Of a stretch of 38,308 nucleotides of DNA, positions 8,465-15,981 are shown in pieces. The position numbers and the translations under genes were made by a program. The DNA is from Actinomycetes bacterium (GTDB lineage Bacteria; Actinomycetota; Actinomycetes; S36-B12; GCA-2699445). Numbering within the stretch: the first letter of the stretch is position 1; every line of letters starts with the position of its first letter. Under the pieces are notes generated by a model, which worked only from the letters and a program-made list of their open reading frames with translations, was not told where the DNA came from and did not search any database. The stretch is taken from positions 1-38,308 of the forward strand of contig JAHZKU010000228.1 in the NCBI GenBank assembly GCA_022600255.1. The letters run 5' to 3'.

Positions 8465-8992
8465 GTGAAGAGAATGGCGATCGCCGCAGCGGCCCTACCT
8501 GCGGCCCTCTTGTTGGGCAGCTGTGCTCTGCCGAACAGCTCGGCAGTCCCGGCCGAGTACGAAGGCGCTGTTCGCAAGGCGGCCAAGAGTTGCAAGGCAC
8601 TGAAACCCCACGTGGTGGCGGCCCAGATTGAGGCCGAGTCCGGCTGGGACCCCAACGCGATCTCCCGCCGCAACGCCCAAGGGATCGCCCAGTTCATCCC
8701 GAGCACCTGGGAGGCTTGGGGTCAGGACACAGACAAGAATGGGCTGGCATCGCCGTTCGACCCCAAGGATGCGATTGCCGCGCAAGGTCGGCTGATGTGC
8801 CACCTGATCGATCGCGCAGAATCTTCCAGTCTCACCCAGAACCCGGTGCGGCTTGCGCTTGCTGGCTACAACGCCGGGTGGGGTGCAGTGGAGGAACACC
8901 GTGGGATTCCGCCGTATCCCGAGACACAGGACTACGTCACCAAGATCTCCGACCGCGCCCCGGCCTATCGCAAAACCCTGCGCAACTCCTGA
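8465..8992 (+). CDS. Lipoprotein lytic transglycosylase (SLT domain)
   Basis: Predicted to cleave the MurNAc-GlcNAc bond of peptidoglycan from the outer face of the membrane. From the GTG at 8465 the protein has a short basic n-region, a hydrophobic stretch and the lipobox LLGSC (Cys20), then an SLT/lysozyme-like domain: AQIEAESGWDPNAIS with probable catalytic Glu58, GIAQFIPSTWEAWG and ALAGYNAGWGAVEEHRGI. About 175 residues, a minimal enzyme. Alternative starts are ATG 8417 (16 residues more, no ribosome-binding site) and ATG 8474; the site before the GTG is also weak. It is the only plus-strand gene in the left 17 kb and converges on rodA, 21 bases away, fitting a role in cell-wall turnover during elongation. 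Confidence 0.87.
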   Translation: MKRMAIAAAALPAALLLGSCALPNSSAVPAEYEGAVRKAAKSCKALKPHVVAAQIEAESGWDPNAISRRNAQGIAQFIPSTWEAWGQDTDKNGLASPFDPKDAIAAQGRLMCHLIDRAESSSLTQNPVRLALAGYNAGWGAVEEHRGIPPYPETQDYVTKISDRAPAYRKTLRNS

Positions 8993-9013
8993 CTGTGGGA
9001 TGTGCCTGTCAGC

Positions 9014-10171
9014 TCAGACGCGTGACACTCGGCCTAAGTGCACCAGTTGCAGCAACCCGATGCCCAGCCACGCCGCAATCATGGAAGTTCCGCCATACGA
9101 AACGAACGGCAGGGTCACGCCCGTGATGGGGGTGACCCCCAAAGCCATCCCGATGTTCTCGAACGACTGAAACGCAAACCAAGCCACCACACCCACAGCG
9201 AGGACCCGACCAAAGGGATCCCGAGCACGAAAGCCGATCCGAATTCCCCGCCAACAGACCAGGCCAAGCAATCCGAGCAACCCAATCACGCCAATCAGGC
9301 CCAACTCCTCGGCCAAGACCGTGAAGATGAAGTCGCTCTCGTGCACTGGGACAAAGTTTCCCTGCGTCTGTGAGCCGGCGAATAGTCCGGCTCCGAAGAG
9401 GCCGCCGGCCCCGATCGCGATCCGGGCCTGAATCGTGTTGTGTCCCGCCCCAAACGCGTCAGCTTCAGGGTCCACGAACGCTGTCAGCCGCGCCATCTGG
9501 TAGTCGGGCAGGGCGTCAAACATGAACGCAGCCGCTGCCACCAGAGTCAGGCCCCCCGCGACAGGTAGCAGGATCCGCCCCGGCGCCCCCGACACCAGCA
9601 GCATCGCAGCAACAATGCCGACCATCACCAGCGCACTACCCGTGTCCCGCTGGGCCAGCACAATCAACAGGAGCGGAGCCACCAGCAGCAGACACTTGCT
9701 GGTATCGCTGGCGGTCGCGTCCTCCCCACGCGAGCGGGCCCCAGTCAGGATTGTCGCTGTCACCACGATCAGCGCCACCTTGGCCAGCTCTGATGGCTGG
9801 ATGGTGAAGCCGCCGGGTAAGGCCAGCCAGGCGCGGGCACCGGCGACCTCCACGCCCAACGGAGTAAATACGGCCAACATCCCAATTACGGCGCCGCCGT
9901 ATAGCGGCACGGCCCACGCCCGCAGGGCGCGCGGCTCTACGCGGGTCACGGCAAAAGCCAACCCCAGCGCCATGATCAGGCTGAGTACCTGTCGCCGCCC
10001 GGATTGGCCACCATCGTCGACCAAGGTTGCTGACCAGACCAGCACCACGCCAAGCAACGACAGCGCTAGGGCCCCACCGATCAGGACCCAATCCAACCTA
10101 GCTAACGAAGCCGAGAAGCCCAGCCTGGGCCGACGCGCGGTACTAGGTCGTGGTGCGATCGTCTGCGTCAT
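9014..10171 (-). CDS. rodA: RodA/FtsW-type peptidoglycan glycosyltransferase
   Basis: SEDS-family polymerase that uses lipid II to make glycan strands, working with the class B PBP encoded directly upstream. The 385 residues contain about ten hydrophobic segments and SEDS hallmarks: GARAWLALPGGFTIQPSELAK, AQRDTGSALVMVGIVAAML, the large loop HNTIQARIAIGAGGLFGAGLFAGSQTQGNFVPVHESDFIFTVLAEELG, and VTPITGVTLPFVSYGGTSM near the end. Being next to mrdA and mreBCD, and not dcw genes, argues for RodA over FtsW. Its ATG overlaps the mrdA stop (10168-10171), and the start lies in a 10-base palindrome CGTCATGACG. Confidence 0.95.
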   Translation of the reverse strand: MTQTIAPRPSTARRPRLGFSASLARLDWVLIGGALALSLLGVVLVWSATLVDDGGQSGRRQVLSLIMALGLAFAVTRVEPRALRAWAVPLYGGAVIGMLAVFTPLGVEVAGARAWLALPGGFTIQPSELAKVALIVVTATILTGARSRGEDATASDTSKCLLLVAPLLLIVLAQRDTGSALVMVGIVAAMLLVSGAPGRILLPVAGGLTLVAAAAFMFDALPDYQMARLTAFVDPEADAFGAGHNTIQARIAIGAGGLFGAGLFAGSQTQGNFVPVHESDFIFTVLAEELGLIGVIGLLGLLGLVCWRGIRIGFRARDPFGRVLAVGVVAWFAFQSFENIGMALGVTPITGVTLPFVSYGGTSMIAAWLGIGLLQLVHLGRVSRV

Positions 10172-12216
10172 GACGGGGCACCCACGCTAGGAACCTCACT
10201 CGCGCTAGGAACTCCACCCACGCTAGGAATTGTGTAGTTCGGCGCATCACTGGGCACCCCGGGATTACCGTTGAGTCCGAATATTCCGTCGTAGATCGAA
10301 CGCACGATGGGCGCCGCCGTCGAGCCGCCATCGCCCCCTTGCGGAACACTGGCGACAACAACGTATTGCGGATCGTTGGCCGGTGCTGCTGCGGCAAACC
10401 AGGCCGTGGCTTCTTTGCCATCCACCTGGGCCGTACCGGTCTTTCCCGCGACCGGGATCTTATCCAAGGGGAAGTCCGCGAAAGCGGCCTTGGCTGTGCC
10501 GGATTTGGTCACCCGGCTCAACGCCTTCCGCAAGAAACCAGTGACTTCCGGAGGCACAACCCGAGCTTGGCCAACCGTTGGGTCAATCGTGCTGACGTCG
10601 CCATCTGCGGAAAGGATCGCTCGGCCCACGGTTGGGGTCCGGAGTCGACCATCACCCAGCAGCGCCGCATACGCTGAGGCCATCGCGACAACGGACGTGG
10701 CCGTGCCGCCTTGGCCGATGGCAGCGTTGATCGCGTCACCTTGCTGCCAGCGATCCCCGCGAGTGCAGTTCTCCCGGTCCAACTTGCGAAAGTAGCGCGC
10801 CCGGGCCGGATCCTGCTGCGCCAACTCCGGGTATCCCGATTCGGCCGCAGCGCACCACATCTCTTGGCGCGCTTGCCAGGTGGCCTGCTTGGCGGCTGGG
10901 CTGGCGATGGAGCCACTCGCTTCGTCAGGCAGATCGATGCCGGTGGGGGCTGCGAGGCCGAGGTCGGTGCCTGCGAGCGCAATGGGGTCTAGTTCTGTTG
11001 CCGAACTGCGCTCTCCCCCACCTTGACTCCAGAACTTGTCAGCCACCCGATAGAAGACGGTGTTGCACGAGATCTCCAGTGCCTTTGCCAGTGACACTGA
11101 CCCAGCGCCGATGGAGTCGTGGTTGGTGAAAACACCCGAGCCGGCGCGATACCGAGCAGGGCACTGGTAGGACGCCGACAAGTCCATCCCTTCGCGCTGC
11201 ATCGCCAAGACCGCAATGGACTTCCAGATGGAACCGGGCGCAGCGAGGCTTTGCAGGGCGTGGTTCAGCAGGGCGCCCGTCGCCACCAAGGCGTCGTACT
11301 CATCGTTACTCACCCCGTCGACCCAGAGGTCAGGATCGTAATCGGGGTGTGAGGCCAATGCCAGAACACGCCCGGTCTTGGCGTCCAGCACGATGGCGGA
11401 CCCGGTCTGCGAACTCAGGCGGGTCGCCAGGCTGTCTTCCACCGCACGCTGAATCGGGACAGCCAAGGAGGTCACCAACGTGTCACCGGTTTGCGCTGGC
11501 TCCACGACGTCCCAACCGCTGGCGGCACCTGTGCTGCTGGCGTCGAGCCGTTGGCCCCCTGGTGTCCCGCGCAGCACCGAGTCGTATTGCTTCTCGAGCC
11601 CGGTACGTCCAACAAAGGTGTCGCGCGGCAGCGCCGGATTCTGAGCCAGCTCCTCAGCCGATACCTGACCTAGGTAACCGAGGACGTGACTGGCCCGCAC
11701 CGGCATCGCCGGGTATGTCCGCCGCACCACCGACACCAGCGATACCCCTGGGAATCGTTCGGGCTGTTCGGCCACCGATTGCAATGCTTTTGGCTGGGCC
11801 GTTGCTGGCAGGACAACCGGGTCGCCCGGGTTACCAAGATGACAGATGGGTGGCTTGGCCGCTCCCGGGGACCCGCAGGCAAGCAGGCGCTGCTCGAGTT
11901 TGTTTGTCGGCTCACCCATTAGATCGGCCACCCGCGCCAACGTTCGCTCACGGCGTGGGCCATCAGGTAGCTCCACTGGTGTGACTTGCAGCGTGACGCC
12001 GCCCTGATTCCCAGCCAATGGCACCCCAGTTTGGTCCAGAATCAAGCCACGGGCGGCCGGGATCGCCTGTAGTTGGGTGTCGTTCTGTGCCGCCGCGCTG
12101 GCGAGTTGGGCGCCGTCCCGGACGGACAACACCGCCGCTCGGCCCAGCAGCACCAGCAGCAACGCCGTCACGAGGATCGCGAAGAGCGTCAGCCGACGAT
12201 TCGACCGGTCGCTCAT
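10168..12216 (-). CDS. mrdA: Penicillin-binding protein 2 (class B transpeptidase)
   Basis: Cross-links peptidoglycan for cell elongation, partner of RodA. An N-terminal membrane anchor (about 8-28) is followed by the PBP dimerisation region (RGLILDQTGVPLAGN, RTYPAMPVRASHVLGYLG) and a transpeptidase domain with SxxK at Ser329 (PGSIWKS), SCN at 383-385 and KTGTA at 592-596. The C-terminus ends in a Pro/Ser/Val-rich tail of about 25 residues. The ATG at 12216 is the first possible: an in-frame TGA lies at 12223-12225. The unusual point is that the upstream mreD reading frame continues 254 bases into this gene. Confidence 0.95.
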   Translation of the reverse strand: MSDRSNRRLTLFAILVTALLLVLLGRAAVLSVRDGAQLASAAAQNDTQLQAIPAARGLILDQTGVPLAGNQGGVTLQVTPVELPDGPRRERTLARVADLMGEPTNKLEQRLLACGSPGAAKPPICHLGNPGDPVVLPATAQPKALQSVAEQPERFPGVSLVSVVRRTYPAMPVRASHVLGYLGQVSAEELAQNPALPRDTFVGRTGLEKQYDSVLRGTPGGQRLDASSTGAASGWDVVEPAQTGDTLVTSLAVPIQRAVEDSLATRLSSQTGSAIVLDAKTGRVLALASHPDYDPDLWVDGVSNDEYDALVATGALLNHALQSLAAPGSIWKSIAVLAMQREGMDLSASYQCPARYRAGSGVFTNHDSIGAGSVSLAKALEISCNTVFYRVADKFWSQGGGERSSATELDPIALAGTDLGLAAPTGIDLPDEASGSIASPAAKQATWQARQEMWCAAAESGYPELAQQDPARARYFRKLDRENCTRGDRWQQGDAINAAIGQGGTATSVVAMASAYAALLGDGRLRTPTVGRAILSADGDVSTIDPTVGQARVVPPEVTGFLRKALSRVTKSGTAKAAFADFPLDKIPVAGKTGTAQVDGKEATAWFAAAAPANDPQYVVVASVPQGGDGGSTAAPIVRSIYDGIFGLNGNPGVPSDAPNYTIPSVGGVPSASEVPSVGAPS

Positions 12217-12763
12217 GGCCGCTCATCGTAAGTTCGCCGGAACGCTTCAGCCTGCTGCGTGGCCGACGCAGACCCAAGATGCTCATGAGCTTTTGGACAA
12301 GGTAAGGCAAAAGAAGCAACCCGACCAGGCTGGTGAGTGCTGCGGTCAGCGTCACCGTGCCGATGGCTGATGGCCACATCACGACGCGATCAGACAACAG
12401 CGCCGCAAGGCAGACATGCACAAATCCAGCTGCCCATGTGAGGGCGAATACGATCGCGCCGAGTTGCACAGGAGCCAGACCACGTGGGTCGCGCACGACG
12501 CCGGCTCCGTATCCCACCAGGGTGAGTGTTAGTGCCGTCGCACCAAGGGTGGTGAGATCAGGCGGGAGGATATCCAGCAGCATCCCGGCTACGAAGCCGA
12601 GGACAGCTCCGATGGTTGGTGAAGTCGCCAACCCGACCGCAATCACAACCAAAGCCACCAGGTCCGGGGCAAAGCCCACACGGTTGAGCAGAACGGACTG
12701 CAAGAGCAGGGCCACCAGAAGTAGCACTGACGTGACGAGGACGACCTGGGAGCGTTTGGTCAT
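11963..12763 (-). CDS. mreD: Rod shape-determining protein MreD, frame running into mrdA
   Basis: Integral membrane part of the elongation complex. Residues 1 to about 175 are the expected MreD: several hydrophobic segments, FAPDLVALVVIAVGLATSPTIGAVLGF, GMLLDILPPDLTTLGATALTLTLVGY. The remaining roughly 84 residues, from about GELTMSGHERPV on, are Arg/Gly/Pro-rich and are read out of frame over the start of mrdA; they look like shadow sequence and not a domain. Normal MreD is about 160-190 residues against 266 here. The start overlaps the mreC stop by 4 bases (ATGA). Either the natural stop was lost or there is a frameshift near the end. Confidence 0.85.
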   Translation of the reverse strand: MTKRSQVVLVTSVLLLVALLLQSVLLNRVGFAPDLVALVVIAVGLATSPTIGAVLGFVAGMLLDILPPDLTTLGATALTLTLVGYGAGVVRDPRGLAPVQLGAIVFALTWAAGFVHVCLAALLSDRVVMWPSAIGTVTLTAALTSLVGLLLLPYLVQKLMSILGLRRPRSRLKRSGELTMSGHERPVESSADALRDPRDGVAAGAAGPSGGVVRPGRRPTRQRGGTERHPTTGDPGRPWLDSGPNWGAIGWESGRRHAASHTSGAT

Positions 12764-13752
12764 GGGTTCCCCACCCCCGTCACGACGCCGACAACGTCCA
12801 ACGAGCCGACCTCGGCGATGGGTTCGGCGCCGTAGCTCTGGTTTGGGGTGGTGGTGTCCGTCGGGACGCTAGTGATCCGAGCAATAGGAAGGCCGGCTGG
12901 GTATGGCAAGCCGCCCTGCGAGCCCACAGTGACCAGTTCGCTGCCGCTGGGCAACTTCGCAAACTGGTCCACAAATCGCACCTGCAAACTCCGGCCGGTG
13001 CCCGTAACCGCTCCGGTCGTTCGAGATTCGGTCTGGGCGGCAAACACCTGGCTCAGCGGGTCGGTGATTAGGCGCACGACGCTGGACTGCGGACTCACCT
13101 GGACAATGCGGCCAACCAGCGCGCCTTGCGCCAGAACCGCCATGTCGGTGTCGAGGCCGGCTTGCGACCCTTGGTCGATGGTGACCGAGTTACCGACGGC
13201 GTTAGGTCTGTTGACAGCAACCACGCGGGCCGGCTTGATCCTCAGCCCCAGTTCGGTCCCGTTTTCTCGCTCCGTTTGGGCCGCCGCGGCGGCACCCAGC
13301 GCATCCAAGGCCTGGGACTGGGCAACGCGCAGTTCGGCGTTCTTGGCTTCCAGTTCGTCGATGCGTGCTTCCAAAGCAGCCGCGTCTGGGCGCTGCAGCG
13401 GGGTGGTCAGCACCGGACCAATCGTGGTGTCGGCCCAGTCTTGCGCGGGTCCACCAACTGCCAGACCGACGGCGCGCAGTTGTTCGGTGGGCCCGGACCG
13501 CAGGTCAAGCAACATAAATCCCAACGCGGTCAGGATGAGAAGGCCCACCACCACCGGAGGCCGCAGCTTGCCGGGTCGGCTGGGAAGGCGCGATCTGAGG
13601 GTTCGGCGGGATTTGGCAGACTCTTCACCTTTGGCTGGACTTGGGGAATCCGGCGTACGGCTCCAGGAGCCCAGGAGTTGCACATCTCCATCGGGTTCGA
13701 CATCGGTCGTATCGATGCGTGGTGAGGAGTCTGGACTCGCAAGAGATGTCAT
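12760..13752 (-). CDS. mreC: Rod shape-determining protein MreC
   Basis: Bitopic scaffold of the elongasome that joins cytoplasmic MreB to the PBP2/RodA enzymes. From the ATG at 13752: a cytoplasmic acidic/basic N-terminus, a transmembrane helix (PPVVVGLLILTALGFMLLDL), a coiled coil (DAAALEARIDELEAKNAELRVAQ) and beta-domains with VTIDQGSQAGLDTDMAVLAQGALVGRIVQVS and ELVTVGSQGGLPYPAGLPIARI. I prefer 13752 over the in-frame start at 13812, which would overlap mreB by 58 bases; the ATG follows the mreB stop by two bases and has GGGGGT upstream. About 330 residues. The 80-residue Pro/Ser/Arg-rich cytoplasmic tail is longer than in the E. coli protein. Confidence 0.94.
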   Translation of the reverse strand: MTSLASPDSSPRIDTTDVEPDGDVQLLGSWSRTPDSPSPAKGEESAKSRRTLRSRLPSRPGKLRPPVVVGLLILTALGFMLLDLRSGPTEQLRAVGLAVGGPAQDWADTTIGPVLTTPLQRPDAAALEARIDELEAKNAELRVAQSQALDALGAAAAAQTERENGTELGLRIKPARVVAVNRPNAVGNSVTIDQGSQAGLDTDMAVLAQGALVGRIVQVSPQSSVVRLITDPLSQVFAAQTESRTTGAVTGTGRSLQVRFVDQFAKLPSGSELVTVGSQGGLPYPAGLPIARITSVPTDTTTPNQSYGAEPIAEVGSLDVVGVVTGVGNP

Positions 13753-13754
13753 GG

Positions 13755-14786
13755 CTACCCCCGCGACTGACTCACGAGCAGCGGCTCCAAGGCTGGAAAA
13801 TCTTCCACACAACGGCCTGCGCCCATCACCACACAGCGCAACGGTTCCGGCGCAACCGTGACTTGGATTTGGGTCTCGTGGGAGAGTCTCTGCGCCAAGC
13901 CGCGCAGCAGGGAGCCCCCGCCCGTGAGCACAATCCCTCGATCCATGACATCGCCAGCGAGCTCAGGCGGGGTGCGATCCAAGGCCAGCCGAACCGTCTC
14001 AACGATGCGTTGCACCTGATCGTCTAGGGCGTTCCGGATCTCCGCTGCGGTAACAACAACAGTCCGGGGCAGTCCGCTGAGGAGGTCGCGGCCTCGGATT
14101 TCTGCCTCCGGCTCCTCCGAACTGGGGTAGGCCGAGCCGATGGCGATCTTGATGCGTTCGCTCGTGCGTTCCCCGAGAAGCAGCGAGTACTCGGATTTGA
14201 TGTAGGCCGCCAGTGCTTCGTCACACTGCAGGCCGCCCACCCGCACGGACAGGCTTGTGGCAATGCCGCCCAAAGCCAGCACCGCGATCTCGGTGGTGCC
14301 ACCGCCGATGTCGACCACCATGTTTCCGGCCGACTCGTGGACCGGCAAACCTGCTCCGATCGCCGCAGCCATGGGCTCTTCGATCAAGTAGACCTTACGA
14401 GCGCCAGCACTATAACCCGCGTCCTCGACGGCGCGTCGCTCTACCCCGGTAACCCCAGAGGGAACACAGATCACCACTCGGGGACGCGCCAGCGAGCGTC
14501 TAGGTGTCGCGGCTGCGATGAACTGCCGCAGCATGTCTTCGGTGGCTTCGAAGTCTGCAATCGCCCCTTCCGAGAGTGGGCGTACGGTCGCCACGTCCTG
14601 TGGCGTGCGACCGAGCATGTCCTTGGCTTGTGCCCCCACCGACAGCAGCGACCCGGACTTCAGATCTACCGAAACGATGCTGGGTTCATCCAGAACCACA
14701 CCGCGGCCCTTCGCATAGACCAGCGTGTTGGCGGTGCCAAGATCAATCCCTAGATCTCGACCAAGCAGGACCCCATCCCATGCCAT
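13755..14786 (-). CDS. mreB: Rod shape-determining protein MreB (actin homologue)
   Basis: Actin-like filament protein directing lateral-wall synthesis. It has the ATPase phosphate-1 motif DLGIDLGTANTLVYAKG, phosphate-2 VVDIGGGTTEIAVLALGG and adenosine motif GIVLTGGGSLLRGL, plus YLIEEPMAAAIGAGLPV, over about 343 residues. The ATG at 14786 is chosen because GGGTGG lies five bases before it; the frame also has a GTG nine bases upstream. First gene of mreB-mreC-mreD-mrdA-rodA. Its presence suggests a rod-shaped cell. Confidence 0.96.
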   Translation of the reverse strand: MAWDGVLLGRDLGIDLGTANTLVYAKGRGVVLDEPSIVSVDLKSGSLLSVGAQAKDMLGRTPQDVATVRPLSEGAIADFEATEDMLRQFIAAATPRRSLARPRVVICVPSGVTGVERRAVEDAGYSAGARKVYLIEEPMAAAIGAGLPVHESAGNMVVDIGGGTTEIAVLALGGIATSLSVRVGGLQCDEALAAYIKSEYSLLLGERTSERIKIAIGSAYPSSEEPEAEIRGRDLLSGLPRTVVVTAAEIRNALDDQVQRIVETVRLALDRTPPELAGDVMDRGIVLTGGGSLLRGLAQRLSHETQIQVTVAPEPLRCVVMGAGRCVEDFPALEPLLVSQSRG

Positions 14787-15097
14787 AACAACCACCCAAA
14801 GTCACCGCGAACCCAACCCAAGTTTGGTTTGTGCACCGAGCCGCCGTACGACCACCGCCGACACCAATCGACGCGATCTAGACTCGCAATTCAGCCCATA
14901 ACCCCGACGCCCTGTGCCAGCTGCGAAGTATCCCCACCCCACAGCAGCCGAGGTCTCAATCGAAGATTCCCAAAACTAGCTGAGACAGGACCCGAACCCC
15001 AAACCCTAACTCTACGAATCGTACGTCGGCGCTTGGTAATCCGGAAGGACGTACAAGGGTGAATCTACGTGTTGCTGCGTGCGGTTAGCCCAGCGGC
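14787..15097. other. 311-base mreB upstream / ndk downstream region
   Basis: No gene seen. It must hold the promoter of the mreB operon, but I find no convincing -35/-10 pair. Two inverted repeats are visible: GTACGTC (15021-15027) with GACGTAC (15048-15054), spacer 20; and GTCTCA (14953-14958) with TGAGAC (14981-14986), spacer 22. The first could be an operator or part of an ndk 3' structure; neither has a U-tract. Confidence 0.45.
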
Positions 15098-15511
15098 TCA
15101 GGTACCCAGCCCGGGAAAGAAGATACCGATCTCGCGTTCCGCCGAGGCAGGCGAGTCCGACCCGTGGGCAACGTTGAACTGCATCTGCGAGGCGAGGTCC
15201 CCACGGATTGTTCCTGGTGCGGCGACCTCAGGGTTTGTAGCACCCATCAGGTTGCGCCAAACTGCGATAGCGCCGGGGCCCACCGCGACGCCGGCTAGGA
15301 GCGGGCCGGAGGTGATGAACTCAACCAGTGAGTCGAAGAACGGCTTGCCCTTGTGCTCGGCGTAGTGCTCCTCGGCCGTTTCCGTCGTGATCGTGCGCAA
15401 TTCGAGGGCCTCGAAGCGGTAGCCTTTGCGCTCCAGTCGCCCGATCACGTCGCCGATGAGACCGCGCTCGACGCCGTCTGGCTTCACAAGGATGAGGGTC
15501 TTTTCTGTCAC
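15098..15511 (-). CDS. ndk: Nucleoside diphosphate kinase
   Basis: Transfers the gamma phosphate between nucleoside triphosphates and diphosphates through a phosphohistidine. From the GTG at 15511 it is 137 residues, the standard NDK length, starting VTEKTLILVKPDGVERGLIG, with the active-site histidine in NVAHGSDS (His116) and GDLASQMQFN before it. The GTG is preferred to an upstream TTG because AGGAG lies five bases before it. It sits downstream of DUF4233 and folC, the same order as in mycobacteria. Confidence 0.96.
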   Translation of the reverse strand: MTEKTLILVKPDGVERGLIGDVIGRLERKGYRFEALELRTITTETAEEHYAEHKGKPFFDSLVEFITSGPLLAGVAVGPGAIAVWRNLMGATNPEVAAPGTIRGDLASQMQFNVAHGSDSPASAEREIGIFFPGLGT

Positions 15512-15571
15512 GGATACTCCTGAGGTTCGCAAGATAACGACCTACCCCTGAAGCAGGCGCGGTCGACAGTA

Positions 15572-15600
15572 AGAATACCCGCTGCCGGAACGAGCAAGAA
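15572..15600 (-). promoter_or_regulatory. Candidate ndk promoter
   Basis: On the minus strand TATTCT (15577-15572) fits the actinobacterial TANNNT -10 box and TTCTTG (15600-15595) is a weak -35 at exactly 17 bases. It lies in the 114-base gap between the DUF4233 gene and ndk, so ndk may be transcribed both from here and by readthrough from folC. Confidence 0.35.
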
Positions 15601-15625
15601 CCGCACGCCACCGACTGATGTCGGC

Positions 15626-15961
15626 TCAGCCGCGCAGGTCCACCATCTCAGCCTGACGAGCATCAGCCTGCGTACCTAGTCGCACCGCCAGCCACCACAG
15701 GCCGGTGAACATGGCTCCCAAGATCAGCATTGGGAAGACCACGAATGCTGAAAGCAGGGCCGCGAGCTGCACCAGCCAGCCGAACGTGATTCCGACCCGA
15801 CCCGGCAAGTTCATGATGCCGGCCAACACCAGCGCCGTAACGGCCAGCAGTCCGGTGAGTGCCGCCCCGGTTGTCACCCCGGCCACGTTGATGGCTACAG
15901 GAACAGCCAGCACAAAGATGATCCATTCAAATACCAGGACTGATGACCCCAGTGCCCTCAT
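15626..15961 (-). CDS. DUF4233 membrane protein
   Basis: Small integral membrane protein of unknown function: 111 residues with four hydrophobic segments (WIIFVLAVPVAINVAG; AALTGLLAVTALVLAGIM; ITFGWLVQLAALLSAFVVFP; ILGAMFTGLWWLAVRLG) and a short charged C-terminus. DUF4233 proteins are characteristically encoded between folC and ndk in Actinobacteria, and the position here agrees. It starts 20 bases after the folC stop with AAGGAG upstream. The ATG lies in an 8-base palindrome TCATATGA. Confidence 0.85.
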   Translation of the reverse strand: MRALGSSVLVFEWIIFVLAVPVAINVAGVTTGAALTGLLAVTALVLAGIMNLPGRVGITFGWLVQLAALLSAFVVFPMLILGAMFTGLWWLAVRLGTQADARQAEMVDLRG

Positions 15962-15981
15962 ATGAACTCCTTCCAGCGCCG

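Noticed and set aside
13753..13812. 20-codon extension of MreC into mreB
   Set aside because: ATG 13752 directly after the mreB stop with GGGGGT upstream is a better start.
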